Assembly: GCA_964525995.1 (NCBI GenBank)
Contig: CAZGIM010000009.1
Coordinates: 1-64,000, forward strand
Direction of reading: 5' to 3'
From: CAIVAT01 sp964525995
Lineage (GTDB): Bacteria; Bacteroidota; Bacteroidia; Bacteroidales; FEN-979
Length of the DNA: 64,000 bases
The first letter of the stretch is position 1. Every line of letters starts with the position of its first letter. A model generated the notes under the pieces. It searched no databases. It was not told the DNA's origin and was given only the letters and a program-made list of their open reading frames with translations. Made by a program: the position numbers and the translations under genes. Shown here piece by piece: positions 26,158 to 34,246 of this stretch.

Positions 26158-27183
26158 ATGATGAATGAATTACTTGATCCGAGCGGTAACAGGCTGGAGC
26201 CGGCCGACAGGGAGCTTGAAAAATCGTTACGCCCTTCGGGATTCGTTGAATTTGCCGGACAGGAGGCCATTGTTGCCAACCTGAAGATTTTCGTCCAGGC
26301 CGCGCGGCTCAGAAAAGAGGCCCTCGATCATGTATTGCTTCACGGTCCACCGGGATTAGGTAAAACCACACTGGCTCATATTATTGCCAATGAGCTGGGA
26401 GTCAATATCCGGGTCACCTCCGGTCCGGTGCTGGACAAACCGGGCGATTTAGCCGGATTGCTTACCGGACTCGAGGGGAATGATGTGCTCTTTATCGACG
26501 AGATCCACCGCCTTTCTCCCGTTGTGGAGGAATATCTTTACTCGGCAATGGAGGATTACAAGATCGATATCATGATCGAAACCGGTCCGAATGCCCGGAG
26601 TATCCAGATCAAGCTGAATCCCTTCACCCTTGTTGGGGCCACAACCCGGTCGGGATTACTTACCGCACCGTTGCGGTCGCGATTCGGTATAAACTCCCGG
26701 CTTAATTACTACCATGCCGGAACCCTTGACCGGATCATCAAACGGTCGGCCGAAATCTTAGGTGTCCCCATCGACCAGGAGGCAACCTCAGAAATTGCGC
26801 GCCGCAGCAGGGGAACACCCCGCATAGCGAACCTCCTGCTGCGCCGTGTCAGGGACTTTGCCCAGATCAAAGGCAATGGATCCATCGATTTAAAAATCAG
26901 TCAATATGCCCTTTCGGCACTGAATGTCGATAAAAACGGGCTGGATGAGATGGATAATAAAATTCTGCGTACCATCATCGAAAAATTCAAAGGAGGACCC
27001 GTGGGCATTGGTACCATCGCAACCGCAGTATCAGAGGATGCCGGAACCCTGGAGGAGGTTTATGAACCTTTCCTTATCCAGGAGGGATACCTGATGCGTA
27101 CACCCCGCGGCCGTGAAGTAACCGAATCAGCTTACCGCCATCTTGGGAAAATCAAACCGGGGAACCAGGAAGCACTGTTTTAA
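26158..27183 (+). CDS. ruvB: Holliday junction branch migration DNA helicase RuvB
   Basis: A 341-residue AAA+ motor that, with RuvA, drives branch migration of Holliday junctions in recombinational repair. Walker A is HGPPGLGKTTLAH, Walker B LFIDEIHRL, sensor 1 VGATTRSG, arginine finger region RSRFGI, and sensor 2 RSRGTPRIAN. The C-terminal winged helix includes ETVAV-like GIGTIATAVSEDAGTLEEVYEPFL and LMRTPRGREVTE. Two adjacent ATG codons could start it; the promoter position favours the second. Downstream is a repeat array and queG on the same strand. Confidence 0.97.
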   Translation: MMNELLDPSGNRLEPADRELEKSLRPSGFVEFAGQEAIVANLKIFVQAARLRKEALDHVLLHGPPGLGKTTLAHIIANELGVNIRVTSGPVLDKPGDLAGLLTGLEGNDVLFIDEIHRLSPVVEEYLYSAMEDYKIDIMIETGPNARSIQIKLNPFTLVGATTRSGLLTAPLRSRFGINSRLNYYHAGTLDRIIKRSAEILGVPIDQEATSEIARRSRGTPRIANLLLRRVRDFAQIKGNGSIDLKISQYALSALNVDKNGLDEMDNKILRTIIEKFKGGPVGIGTIATAVSEDAGTLEEVYEPFLIQEGYLMRTPRGREVTESAYRHLGKIKPGNQEALF

Positions 27184-27258
27184 CGAGTTTGACGAGGAGC
27201 GGACAGGTGGACAAGCGGACAGGTTGGACAAGTGGACAAGCGGACTGGTTGGACAAGG
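27184..27258 (+). repeat. octamer-type repeat array between ruvB and queG
   Basis: Starting immediately after the ruvB stop, units of the form GCGGACAG, GTGGACAA and GTTGGACAA repeat about eight times with mostly 8-base spacing. The first bases (GAGTTTGACGAGGAGCGGAC) resemble the start of the array at 46617. Only the first module of the larger composite arrays is present. Both flanking genes are on the plus strand. Confidence 0.8.
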
Positions 27259-27284
27259 TTTTTCTTTAATAATTAATAGCTTTT

Positions 27285-28208
27285 ATGTCGCCGCAACTTA
27301 TCAAAGAGGAGGCGCTGCGCTTGGGATTTTCCGTTTGCGGGATTGCCCGTTATGAAAAACTCGAACACCTGAGATCCTTCTATGAATCGTTTCTCCGGAA
27401 CCGGGAATACTCGACACTAACCTATCTTGAAACCTGTTTCGAAAAAAGGATCGATCCATCCTTACTGATGAAAGGGATCCGGTCGGTGATCGCCGTGATG
27501 AAGAATTACGCGCCTGCCAGGGTAATACCTGAGACGGACAATTTCATCATTTCAAGGTATGCTTACGGAAAAGACCATCACGTTGTGATGCGCGACCGAA
27601 TGGACAGTCTGATCCGTTTCATGAAGCATCAGTTCGGGAATTATCAGTTCAGGGCTTATATGGATTCGGGGCCTGTGCTCGAGAAGGCCTGGGCGCAAAA
27701 ATGCGGTGTTGGCTGGCAGGGGAAAAACACCCTGATCATCAATAAAGCAGCCGGTTCGTACTTTTTCCTGGGGATCATTTTATCCGATTTGGATTTGGAT
27801 CCCGATCGTCCCGAAACGGATCATTGCGGGAGTTGTATGAAATGCATTGAAGCTTGTCCCACAGGAGCGCTTCAGTCTCCATACCACCTTACGATCGACC
27901 GGTGCATCTCGTACCATACCATTGAAACAAAAGTGGATATTTCCGAGGATATCCGGAAACACTTGAACCATCGGATTTACGGATGCGATATCTGTCAGGA
28001 AGTATGCCCGTTCAACCGATTCGCAAAACCTCATAAAGAGCCTGAATTTGATCCTTCTCCCATGCTTTTACAGATGCGAAAAAAGGAGTGGGTCAACCTT
28101 TCGGAGGCTCAGTTCGACCTGCTCTTTCATGAATCGGCAATTCAGCGAACAGGATACAGAAAATTCCTGAGCAATATCAGGGCAGCAAACAATATCAACC
28201 CCATTTAA
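27285..28208 (+). CDS. queG: epoxyqueuosine reductase QueG
   Basis: A 307-residue iron-sulfur and cobalamin-dependent enzyme that reduces epoxyqueuosine to queuosine in the wobble position of tRNAs. Two 4Fe-4S motifs are present: CGSCMKCIEACPTGAL and CDICQEVCPFN. The N-terminal substrate and cobamide domain has the family patterns YMDSGPVLEKAWAQKCGVGWQGKNT and SYFFLGIIL. The usual length is 300-380 residues. Start ATG 27285 follows a repeat array after ruvB. It converges on ubiX with a 14-base coding overlap. The need for cobalamin fits the B12-dependent ribonucleotide reductase in the same window. Confidence 0.93.
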   Translation: MSPQLIKEEALRLGFSVCGIARYEKLEHLRSFYESFLRNREYSTLTYLETCFEKRIDPSLLMKGIRSVIAVMKNYAPARVIPETDNFIISRYAYGKDHHVVMRDRMDSLIRFMKHQFGNYQFRAYMDSGPVLEKAWAQKCGVGWQGKNTLIINKAAGSYFFLGIILSDLDLDPDRPETDHCGSCMKCIEACPTGALQSPYHLTIDRCISYHTIETKVDISEDIRKHLNHRIYGCDICQEVCPFNRFAKPHKEPEFDPSPMLLQMRKKEWVNLSEAQFDLLFHESAIQRTGYRKFLSNIRAANNINPI

Positions 28209-28788
28209 AAGCTTCGATCTCTAATCCGGCCAAAGTCAACACCCGGTTTACGACCGTCATGGCCAGCGCGTCGATTGAGTCAGGTTTACTGTAAAATGAC
28301 GGATTAGCCGGACAAATAATGGCGCCGGCCTCAGTCAGGAGTTTCATGTTGTTAAGATGGATGAGGCTGAGCGGGGTCTCCCGCGGAACCAGGATCAGTT
28401 TTCGTCGTTCTTTCAACATGACATCGGCAGCGCGGGTCATCAGGTCTTCAGCAACCCCTGCAGCAATCCGCCCCAGGGTTCCCATGGTACAGGGACAGAT
28501 GATCATAGCATCATAGACGGCCGATCCGGAAGCCATCGGCGCAAAAAAATCCCGCGGTGAAAAATACCGGAACAGCACATTGCCATTTTTTGCAGCGTCC
28601 CCTGGCGGGAAGAGGGTAAGCGGATCGGCTCCCAACTCGAAGTTCCAAACCGTACCGGCATGTTCCGATATAATCAGGTCACACCGGGCCACCTGCGATT
28701 CCAGCGCACGGATCTTTTCGAGGAGCAGTTTCCCGTAAATTGCTCCGCTTGCGCCCGTCACTCCGACGATGATATCTTTTTTATCCAA
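28195..28788 (-). CDS. ubiX: flavin prenyltransferase UbiX
   Basis: A 197-residue enzyme that prenylates FMN to make the cofactor of UbiD-type decarboxylases. Motifs: IIVGVTGASGAIYG near the N-terminus, PMASGSAVYDAMIICPCTMGTLGRIAAG, then LILVPRETPLSLIHLNNM and GAIICPANPSFY. The start codon is TTG at 28788; in-frame TGA lies 9 bases upstream, so no ATG is possible further up. The gene lies behind a 268-base composite repeat array. No UbiD is in the window. Confidence 0.93.
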   Translation of the reverse strand: MDKKDIIVGVTGASGAIYGKLLLEKIRALESQVARCDLIISEHAGTVWNFELGADPLTLFPPGDAAKNGNVLFRYFSPRDFFAPMASGSAVYDAMIICPCTMGTLGRIAAGVAEDLMTRAADVMLKERRKLILVPRETPLSLIHLNNMKLLTEAGAIICPANPSFYSKPDSIDALAMTVVNRVLTLAGLEIEAFKWG

Positions 28789-29056
28789 TATAATTCAAAT
28801 CTCAAATGAGGCATTAGGAAATAGGCAATAGGCAATAGGGAAAAAAGTCATAAATCCAAAATTCAAATCAGGTATTAGGCATTGGCCATTAGCCATTAGG
28901 GAAGAAATATTAACCATTTTCGTTACCTCGTTCTTTAAATTCACTCAATCACTCAATCACTCATTCACTCATTCACTCAATAAATCAGTCAATCAGTCAA
29001 TCAGTCAATTATTTGTCCGCTAGTCCGCCTGTCCAACTCTTCGTCCAACTAGTCTC
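28789..29056 (-). repeat. composite octamer/heptamer repeat array between the beta-barrel gene and ubiX
   Basis: Fourteen consecutive 8-base units span 28940-29051 (plus-strand forms TTCACTCA, ATCACTCA, GTCAATCA, CTAGTCCG, CCTGTCCA). On the minus strand, in transcription order, they read as GGAC-rich units, then GACTGATT units, then GAGTGAATG-like units. Nearer ubiX comes a non-octamer block with AATGGCCAATGCC, a T-rich stretch, and CCTATTGCC heptamers. Both flanking genes are on the minus strand. The gap holds no gene. Confidence 0.85.
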
Positions 29057-29674
29057 TCACTCTCTCTGCCGAAAGTCCCAACTCAGCGACAGGGATAAAA
29101 CGTTGTTGTACTGTCCTGTTTCAAAGAGAATTTTACGGGCGCCGGCAACCACATCGGTCCGTATCGAGAGCAGAGAATAGTTTAAACGGAGGCCTGCTTT
29201 CAGGTGACCGGTTATATAACAGGATAACCCAACAATCCCGCTCAGGGTAACAGTCCGGTACGGGACGGTAATGTAGGGAACCTCCAGTCCGTTGATCTCC
29301 TCGTACGATCCGAGCAGAATGTCGGCTGCAGGACCAATTTCGGCTTGTACACGTTTTAAAAAGGTGTATTGATACAGCAATGGTATCTCCAGGTAATGCA
29401 ACCTTGTAATCCGTGTCGTTCCTGAAAGAGTAGCCGAGTCGGCTTGTACCCGGCTTCCTTTCTGAATGTACTCCATTTCCAGCTGAAAAGAGGAATGCGG
29501 CGATACCTGTAAATTCACGAATCCTCCGGCAAGGTAACCGAATTTATGATAACCTTCGTAGGTGTCGCCATCCACCTGGCTTACCAGTCCCCCGGCCAGG
29601 ATTCCGCCGTTGAATTTCTGGGAAAAGGAGAGCGACGGTAACAGGAACAACCAAACGATAATCCATCTGTTCAT
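29057..29674 (-). CDS. outer-membrane beta-barrel protein, PorT-like family
   Basis: The start is set at ATG 29674, where the signal peptide begins (MNRWIIVWLFLLPSLSFS, then QKF). The ~205-residue product is an eight-strand barrel: GGILAGGLVSQVDGD, YHKFGYLAGGFVNLQV, SSFQLEMEYIQKGSR, YLEIPLLYQYTFLKR, LKAGLRLNYSLLSIR, and a final strand NVLSLSLSWDF. The pattern YLEIPLLYQY is the hallmark of the outer-membrane beta-barrel (PorT-like) family in Bacteroidetes. Function beyond membrane location is unknown. It is the gene upstream of the composite repeat array and ubiX. Confidence 0.8.
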   Translation of the reverse strand: MNRWIIVWLFLLPSLSFSQKFNGGILAGGLVSQVDGDTYEGYHKFGYLAGGFVNLQVSPHSSFQLEMEYIQKGSRVQADSATLSGTTRITRLHYLEIPLLYQYTFLKRVQAEIGPAADILLGSYEEINGLEVPYITVPYRTVTLSGIVGLSCYITGHLKAGLRLNYSLLSIRTDVVAGARKILFETGQYNNVLSLSLSWDFRQRE

Positions 29675-29830
29675 GTGTAAATAATTTGATTCAATGGTCA
29701 TATCCGATTCAAACCGGTCGTAAAAGTAAGCAATCCGGGTGAAATACCGACGGGTGAAAGACCATCATTCTTACGCCGGTTCCAAGGTTTCGTGTTAATT
29801 TGTATCTTTACCCCGTTAATCCCTGATCCA

Positions 29831-30517
29831 ATGGAATATAACCAGATGACCATTTTATTGGTTGACGATGAAGCCGATATTCTTGAATTCCTGGGCTACA
29901 ACCTTGAGAAAGAGGGATTCAGCGTACTGAAAGCAAAAAATGGTCAGAAGGCGGTAAGGCTTGCCAGGGAGTTCAAACCCCAGCTCATCATTCTCGATGT
30001 GATGATGCCTGTAATGGACGGTATGGAAGTATGCCGGGAAATAAGGAAGATTGAGGAACTGAAAGAGACGCTGATCATATTTCTGACAGCCCGGGGTGAG
30101 GACTATTCCCAGATTGCGGGATTCGAGGCGGGAGCCGACGATTACATCACAAAACCCATTAAACCGAAACTCTTTATCAGCCGCATCCAGGCGATTCTTC
30201 GCCGGTATAAGGAGCCGGCCGGAACAGGCAATATCATCAACCTAAAGGAGTTCACCATCGATAGAGACCGTTATCTTATCCTCAAAGATGGCGCCGAGAT
30301 CACCCTGGCCCGGAAAGAATTTGAACTGCTTCAATTTCTGGTTTCCCGTCCTGAGAAGGTGGTGACGCGCGAAGAGATCTTTTCCAATGTCTGGGGTGAT
30401 GATGTGGTGGTCGGCGACCGCACCATCGATGTTCATATCCGCCGTATCCGTGAAAAGGTGGGCACTGAATGCATCAAAACCATTAAAGGGGTCGGATACA
30501 AATTTGAGCAATCATGA
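29831..30517 (+). CDS. OmpR/PhoB-family response regulator
   Basis: Start ATG 29831 (MEYNQMTILLVDDE). Residues 1-120 form a receiver domain with acidic pair DDE, phosphoacceptor in LDVMMPVMDG, Thr in FLTARGE and Lys in ITKPIKP. Residues about 130-229 are a winged-helix DNA-binding domain (LTLARKEFELLQFLVSRP-like, then RTIDVHIRRIREKVG and IKGVGYKFE). It overlaps the following kinase gene by 4 bases (ATGA), so the two are translationally coupled. The close likeness to PhoB suggests, but does not prove, a phosphate-type role. Confidence 0.9.
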   Translation: MEYNQMTILLVDDEADILEFLGYNLEKEGFSVLKAKNGQKAVRLAREFKPQLIILDVMMPVMDGMEVCREIRKIEELKETLIIFLTARGEDYSQIAGFEAGADDYITKPIKPKLFISRIQAILRRYKEPAGTGNIINLKEFTIDRDRYLILKDGAEITLARKEFELLQFLVSRPEKVVTREEIFSNVWGDDVVVGDRTIDVHIRRIREKVGTECIKTIKGVGYKFEQS

Positions 30518-31575
30518 AATTCTATGAGCCAAAAAACCTTGCGCTGCTCAACGCGGTGATTATATGCACTGTGTACGCCATGCTCTTCGTCATTTCTGTT
30601 GCCATTCTCTATCCCGGCTCATTGTCGGAACTGTTCACCTGGGCGCTGCTTGCCATTAGCTCGGCGCTTCTCTTCCTGACCACCTGGTTCAGCTTCATGT
30701 ACACCCTCGACCGATTCATCTACAGCAAAATCAGATTGATCTATAAGTCAATCCATCAGGTTAAAGTCGGGAAAATAGAGCGTCCCGTTCTGCATCACGA
30801 TCACGGATTAATCGATTCGGTACAACAGGAGGTCGAGCAGTGGGAAGAGGAAAAGCAGCGGGAGATAGGGCATCTCATGCAACTGGAACAATACCGCCGT
30901 GAGTTCATTGGGAATATGTCGCATGAACTGAAGACGCCCCTTTTCAACATTCAGGGTTATGTTTCGACCTTACTGGATGGTGGCCTCGAAGATCCGGCTA
31001 TTAACCGTGAATACCTGAAACGGACCGAAAAGAGTATCGAACGTCTGGTCCGAATTATTGAAGATCTGGATGAGATCTCACAACTCGAATCGGGCCATAT
31101 CCGGTTGAATGTAACCCGGTTTGATCTATCCGCCCTGACCCGGGAGGTAGTCGATTTTTTAGAGATGAAGGCGGCCAGACATGAAATCCGGATTACGGTG
31201 AATTATCCTCCGAAACCGGTTCTGGTGGAAGCCGATCGCGAAAAAATCAGGAATGTTCTGACCAACATCATCGACAATTCGATCCGCTACGGAGCCAAAC
31301 GGCACGGTAGTACCGAGGTCAACTTTTTCGACCTGGATGAAAATATTCTGACTGAGATTACCGACAACGGGGTAGGCATCGAACCCGGGGATATTCCAAG
31401 GGTCTTCGAACGGTTTTACCGCACCGACCGGGGCAGGGCCGTCACCAGAAAGGGAAAAGGTCTCGGGCTGGCAATTGTAAAGCACATTCTTGAGGCACAC
31501 GAACAGACCATTCAGGTCAGAAGCTCCATCGGAGTCGGTACTACTTTTGGGTTCACCCTGAAAAAGGGGAGTTGA
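30514..31575 (+). CDS. membrane sensor histidine kinase (PhoR-like)
   Basis: A 353-residue kinase coupled to the preceding regulator through an ATGA overlap. Two membrane helices lie close together near the N-terminus (about 13-35, 38-60), leaving almost no periplasmic sensor loop. A linker with coiled-coil character follows (VEQWEEEKQREIGHLMQLEQYRR). The H-box is NMSHELKTPLFNIQGYVS (near residue 135), with N box NIIDNSIRYG, G1 DNGVGIEPGD, F box RVFERFYR and G2 GKGLGLAIV. The lack of a sensor loop suggests membrane or partner-mediated sensing, as in PhoR. It converges on the polyprenyl synthase gene. Confidence 0.9.
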   Translation: MKFYEPKNLALLNAVIICTVYAMLFVISVAILYPGSLSELFTWALLAISSALLFLTTWFSFMYTLDRFIYSKIRLIYKSIHQVKVGKIERPVLHHDHGLIDSVQQEVEQWEEEKQREIGHLMQLEQYRREFIGNMSHELKTPLFNIQGYVSTLLDGGLEDPAINREYLKRTEKSIERLVRIIEDLDEISQLESGHIRLNVTRFDLSALTREVVDFLEMKAARHEIRITVNYPPKPVLVEADREKIRNVLTNIIDNSIRYGAKRHGSTEVNFFDLDENILTEITDNGVGIEPGDIPRVFERFYRTDRGRAVTRKGKGLGLAIVKHILEAHEQTIQVRSSIGVGTTFGFTLKKGS

Positions 31576-32550
31576 TTATTTCGTCCGTTCGGTGGTATAA
31601 ACTACTAACTCTTCGAGGGAGTTCCGGTATTGGTTTTCGGGAAACGTTCTGAGGATATCAATGGCTTTCCGGCGGTACTCGAACATTTTCTGCCTCGCAT
31701 ATTCAATACCGCCGCTGTCGGCTACCTTTCCGATCAGTTCGGCTACCCGCCCGGTGTCGTCGTGGTGGTTCCTGACGGTGTTGATGATCCATCGCTTTTC
31801 GAGCAGGCCGGCCCGGTTCAGCAGGTGAATTAACGGCAGGGTCATTTTCTGATCCCGGATATCGATACCGCTGGGTTTTCCGGTATTCAGGCTCCAGTCG
31901 TAATCGAACAGATCATCCTTGATCTGGAAAGCGATTCCCGTGTTCTCACCGAAATCCCACATCGCTTTTACCCGGTGACCATCCGATTTTACCGACAAGG
32001 CGCCACAGGCACAGCAGGAAGCAATCAGTGTGGCCGTTTTTTTCCGGATGATTTCGTAATAAACAGACTCCTCCACATCGAGTCTTCGAGCTTTTTCGAT
32101 CTGAAGCAGCTCTCCTTCGCTCATCTCGCGGACGGCGTTCGACACCATCCTGAGCAGCTCGAATTCGTTGTTTTCGAGGGCGAGAAGCATGCCTCTCGAC
32201 AGCAGAAAGTCGCCTGCCAGCACCGCGATCTTGTTTTTCCAGATGGCATTGATCGAGAAGAATCCGCGGCGAAGGTTCGAGTCATCGACCACATCATCAT
32301 GAACCAGTGTGGCGGTATGCAACAGTTCGATGAGTGAAGCGGCATGAAAGGTACTTTGACTGATGGTACCGCAAAGACCCGCCGACAGGAACACAAACAT
32401 CGGACGCATCTGCTTTCCTTTTCTTCTGACAAGGTATCGCATGATGGTATTCAACAGAGGTACCGGGGTCGTCAGAGATCCTTTAAATGAATCCTCGAAA
32501 GCATGGATATGCTCTTCAATGGGCGCTTTTATTTGATCAAGGGGGGTCAA
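31576..32550 (-). CDS. polyprenyl diphosphate synthase (IspB type)
   Basis: A 324-residue trans-prenyltransferase that elongates isoprenoid diphosphates, most likely to the side chain of menaquinone. The first Asp-rich motif is HDDVVDDSNLRRG, the second DDLFDYDW; RRKGKQMRPMFVFL supplies the basic allylic site. The residues before the first motif (LIELLHTATLVHDD) are small or medium, fitting long-chain synthases. The only good start is TTG 32550; no in-frame ATG lies upstream near it. It converges on the PhoR-like kinase gene without a gap and diverges from the radical SAM gene. Confidence 0.88.
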   Translation of the reverse strand: MTPLDQIKAPIEEHIHAFEDSFKGSLTTPVPLLNTIMRYLVRRKGKQMRPMFVFLSAGLCGTISQSTFHAASLIELLHTATLVHDDVVDDSNLRRGFFSINAIWKNKIAVLAGDFLLSRGMLLALENNEFELLRMVSNAVREMSEGELLQIEKARRLDVEESVYYEIIRKKTATLIASCCACGALSVKSDGHRVKAMWDFGENTGIAFQIKDDLFDYDWSLNTGKPSGIDIRDQKMTLPLIHLLNRAGLLEKRWIINTVRNHHDDTGRVAELIGKVADSGGIEYARQKMFEYRRKAIDILRTFPENQYRNSLEELVVYTTERTK

Positions 32551-32713
32551 CTTCTCGATTTGATGGCATAAATGTACAAAATTTAATCCGCTCTGTCGCC
32601 ACCGTGCCGGGGAAAGGGGAATTCAGGCAGGAAGAAGCCCATTTACCATCAAATTTCATCATCCTATTCATTTCTTTCCGGAAAAAGGGGAACTTTGCAT
32701 CAAATTTTGATCC

Positions 32714-33490
32714 ATGAACGGTTTTCTTTTTCATGAAATCATCTTCGGACCGGTACGAAGCAGACGTCTGGGTCTGTCGCTCGGCGTCAACCTGCTGCCC
32801 CTTCACACCAAGCTTTGCTCCTTCAATTGTATTTATTGCGAATGCGGATGGACCCCGAAACCTGCCGGCGATCAACCCCTCCCATCACGGGATGAGGTGA
32901 AAACATTCCTTGAGAAACGTTTGCAGGAACTTTCGGCCGAATCCTACCTGCCTGATGCCATTACCTATGCCGGCAACGGAGAACCCACGCTTCATCCCGA
33001 TTTTGCGGGCATCGTCGATGACACGCTGGCGCTTCGCGACCGGTGGTCTCCCAACTCACGGGTCACGGTGCTTTCAAATTCCAGCATGATCCACCAGGAA
33101 TCTGTTTTTCAGGCGCTTAACAAACTTGATAACAATATCCTGAAACTCGATGCCGGTAGTCTCTCCCAATTCCGGCTGATCAACAATCCGGTTGCCGAAA
33201 CGGATCTCGATAAACTGGTCGCTGGCCTGTGCCGCTTCAACGGAAACCTTATCATCCAAAGCATGTTTCTCAGAGGAAGTTTTAAAGGACAGCGGGTCGA
33301 TAACACAACAGATGAAGAGGTGGGGATATGGATCGACCGACTTCGCATGATCCGTCCGAAAAAGGTAATGATTTACCCTATTGCCCGCGAAACCCCGGTA
33401 CACAACCTTGAAAAGATTGCTGTCGAAGAACTGTACCGGATCGCTTCAAGAGTCGAAGCCGATGGGATCAAGGCACAGGTTTATCCGTGA
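32714..33490 (+). CDS. radical SAM protein
   Basis: A 258-residue radical SAM enzyme. The cluster motif CSFNCIYC is at residues about 36-43, giving CxxxCxxC. It is preceded by GPVRSRRLGLSLGVNLLP, a hallmark of the COG0731-type group. Further patterns include ITYAGNGEPTLHPDF and ILKLDAGS. No extra cluster or partner domain is visible. These proteins cleave SAM to form a 5'-deoxyadenosyl radical in the cytosol; the substrate of this subfamily is not established to my knowledge. The stop codon runs directly into a composite repeat array. Confidence 0.85.
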   Translation: MNGFLFHEIIFGPVRSRRLGLSLGVNLLPLHTKLCSFNCIYCECGWTPKPAGDQPLPSRDEVKTFLEKRLQELSAESYLPDAITYAGNGEPTLHPDFAGIVDDTLALRDRWSPNSRVTVLSNSSMIHQESVFQALNKLDNNILKLDAGSLSQFRLINNPVAETDLDKLVAGLCRFNGNLIIQSMFLRGSFKGQRVDNTTDEEVGIWIDRLRMIRPKKVMIYPIARETPVHNLEKIAVEELYRIASRVEADGIKAQVYP

Positions 33491-33804
33491 ACAAGTGGAC
33501 CAGTGGACAAGTGGACAAGTGGACAAGTGGACCGGTGGACCGGTGGACCAGTGGACAAGTGGACTGGCGGACCAGCGGACAGGTTTTTTCACCACGGCAC
33601 TATTGCACCATGGCACCACGGACAAAATAATTGACTGATTGACTGATTGATTGATTAAAAATGTGCTGATGTGAAAATTTGAGAATTTTAAACTTTAACT
33701 TTTTTCCCTATTGCCTATTGCCTATTGCCTATTGCCTATTGCCTATTACCTATTGCCTATTTTCAAATGGCCAATGCCTAATTCCTGATTTTATTTTGAA
33801 TTAA
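33491..33804 (+). repeat. composite octamer/heptamer repeat array, best example in the window
   Basis: Fills the whole gap between the radical SAM gene and the WL-repeat gene. Order: eleven octamers ACAAGTGG/ACCAGTGG/ACCGGTGG (33491-33578); a T run; four octamers ACCACGGC/ACTATTGC/ACCATGGC (33591-33622); octamers TTGACTGA/TTGATTGA (33631-33654); octamers GTGCTGAT/GTGAAAAT/TTGAGAAT (33663-33686); a T run; seven TATTGCC heptamers (33709-33757); then AATGGCCAATGCCTAATTCC just before the next ATG. Unit sequences are my direct reading. No credible gene lies here. Confidence 0.92.
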
Positions 33805-34209
33805 ATGGAAGGATTATATTTTCCGGCGAAGATCTGGCTTGCTTTCGGGGAGGCTGTCAACGGGAATACCGAAATCGCTAACTGGCTTCTCAACAACGGA
33901 TTTCCTGAAGTAGCTGCGTTGGCGCACGCCATCCGGGGGAGTGAGGAGGCCACCACGTGGCTTTTTACCAATAAATTCTATCATCTTGCCGCGCTCGATG
34001 CAGCCATTGATGAGAACCCGGCTGCTTATGAATGGCTAAACAGGAACCACCACCCCTTTCTGATCGTCTTCGCGGATGCCTGCGGGGGAAAACCTGCCGC
34101 CCTTCGCTGGCTGTTTGAACATAAAATGGAGCCCTTTGTAGTCATTGCCAAACGCATTAAAGATTTGCGTGACAATACCACGTTTGACTACCACAAAAAA
34201 AATTTTTAG
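33805..34209 (+). CDS. small protein of four exact 25-residue WL repeats
   Basis: A 134-residue protein without signal peptide or membrane helix. The dipeptide Trp-Leu recurs at residues 27, 52, 77 and 102, exactly 25 apart. Each repeat has the shape small-A--WL followed by a loop and a second helix rich in Ala (for example FPEVAALAHAIRGS, YHLAALDAAIDENP, HPFLIVFADACGGKP). This predicts a helix-turn-helix solenoid resembling ankyrin or other alpha repeats, probably for protein binding. I do not recognise a named family. The gene stands alone between a composite repeat array and an AT-rich foreign-looking gene on the other strand. Confidence 0.7.
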   Translation: MEGLYFPAKIWLAFGEAVNGNTEIANWLLNNGFPEVAALAHAIRGSEEATTWLFTNKFYHLAALDAAIDENPAAYEWLNRNHHPFLIVFADACGGKPAALRWLFEHKMEPFVVIAKRIKDLRDNTTFDYHKKNF

Positions 34210-34246
34210 AAACGTTTGTTAATTATTTTTAGCTAATTAATTATTT

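Noticed and set aside
33381..33638. Open frame of 85 codons across the radical SAM end and the repeat array
   Set aside because: Its C-terminal half is a direct translation of the GGAC octamers and its N-terminal half overlaps the real gene out of frame; no family resemblance.
33491..33760. CRISPR array
   Set aside because: Units are 7-8 bp and contiguous with no unique spacers and no cas genes nearby.
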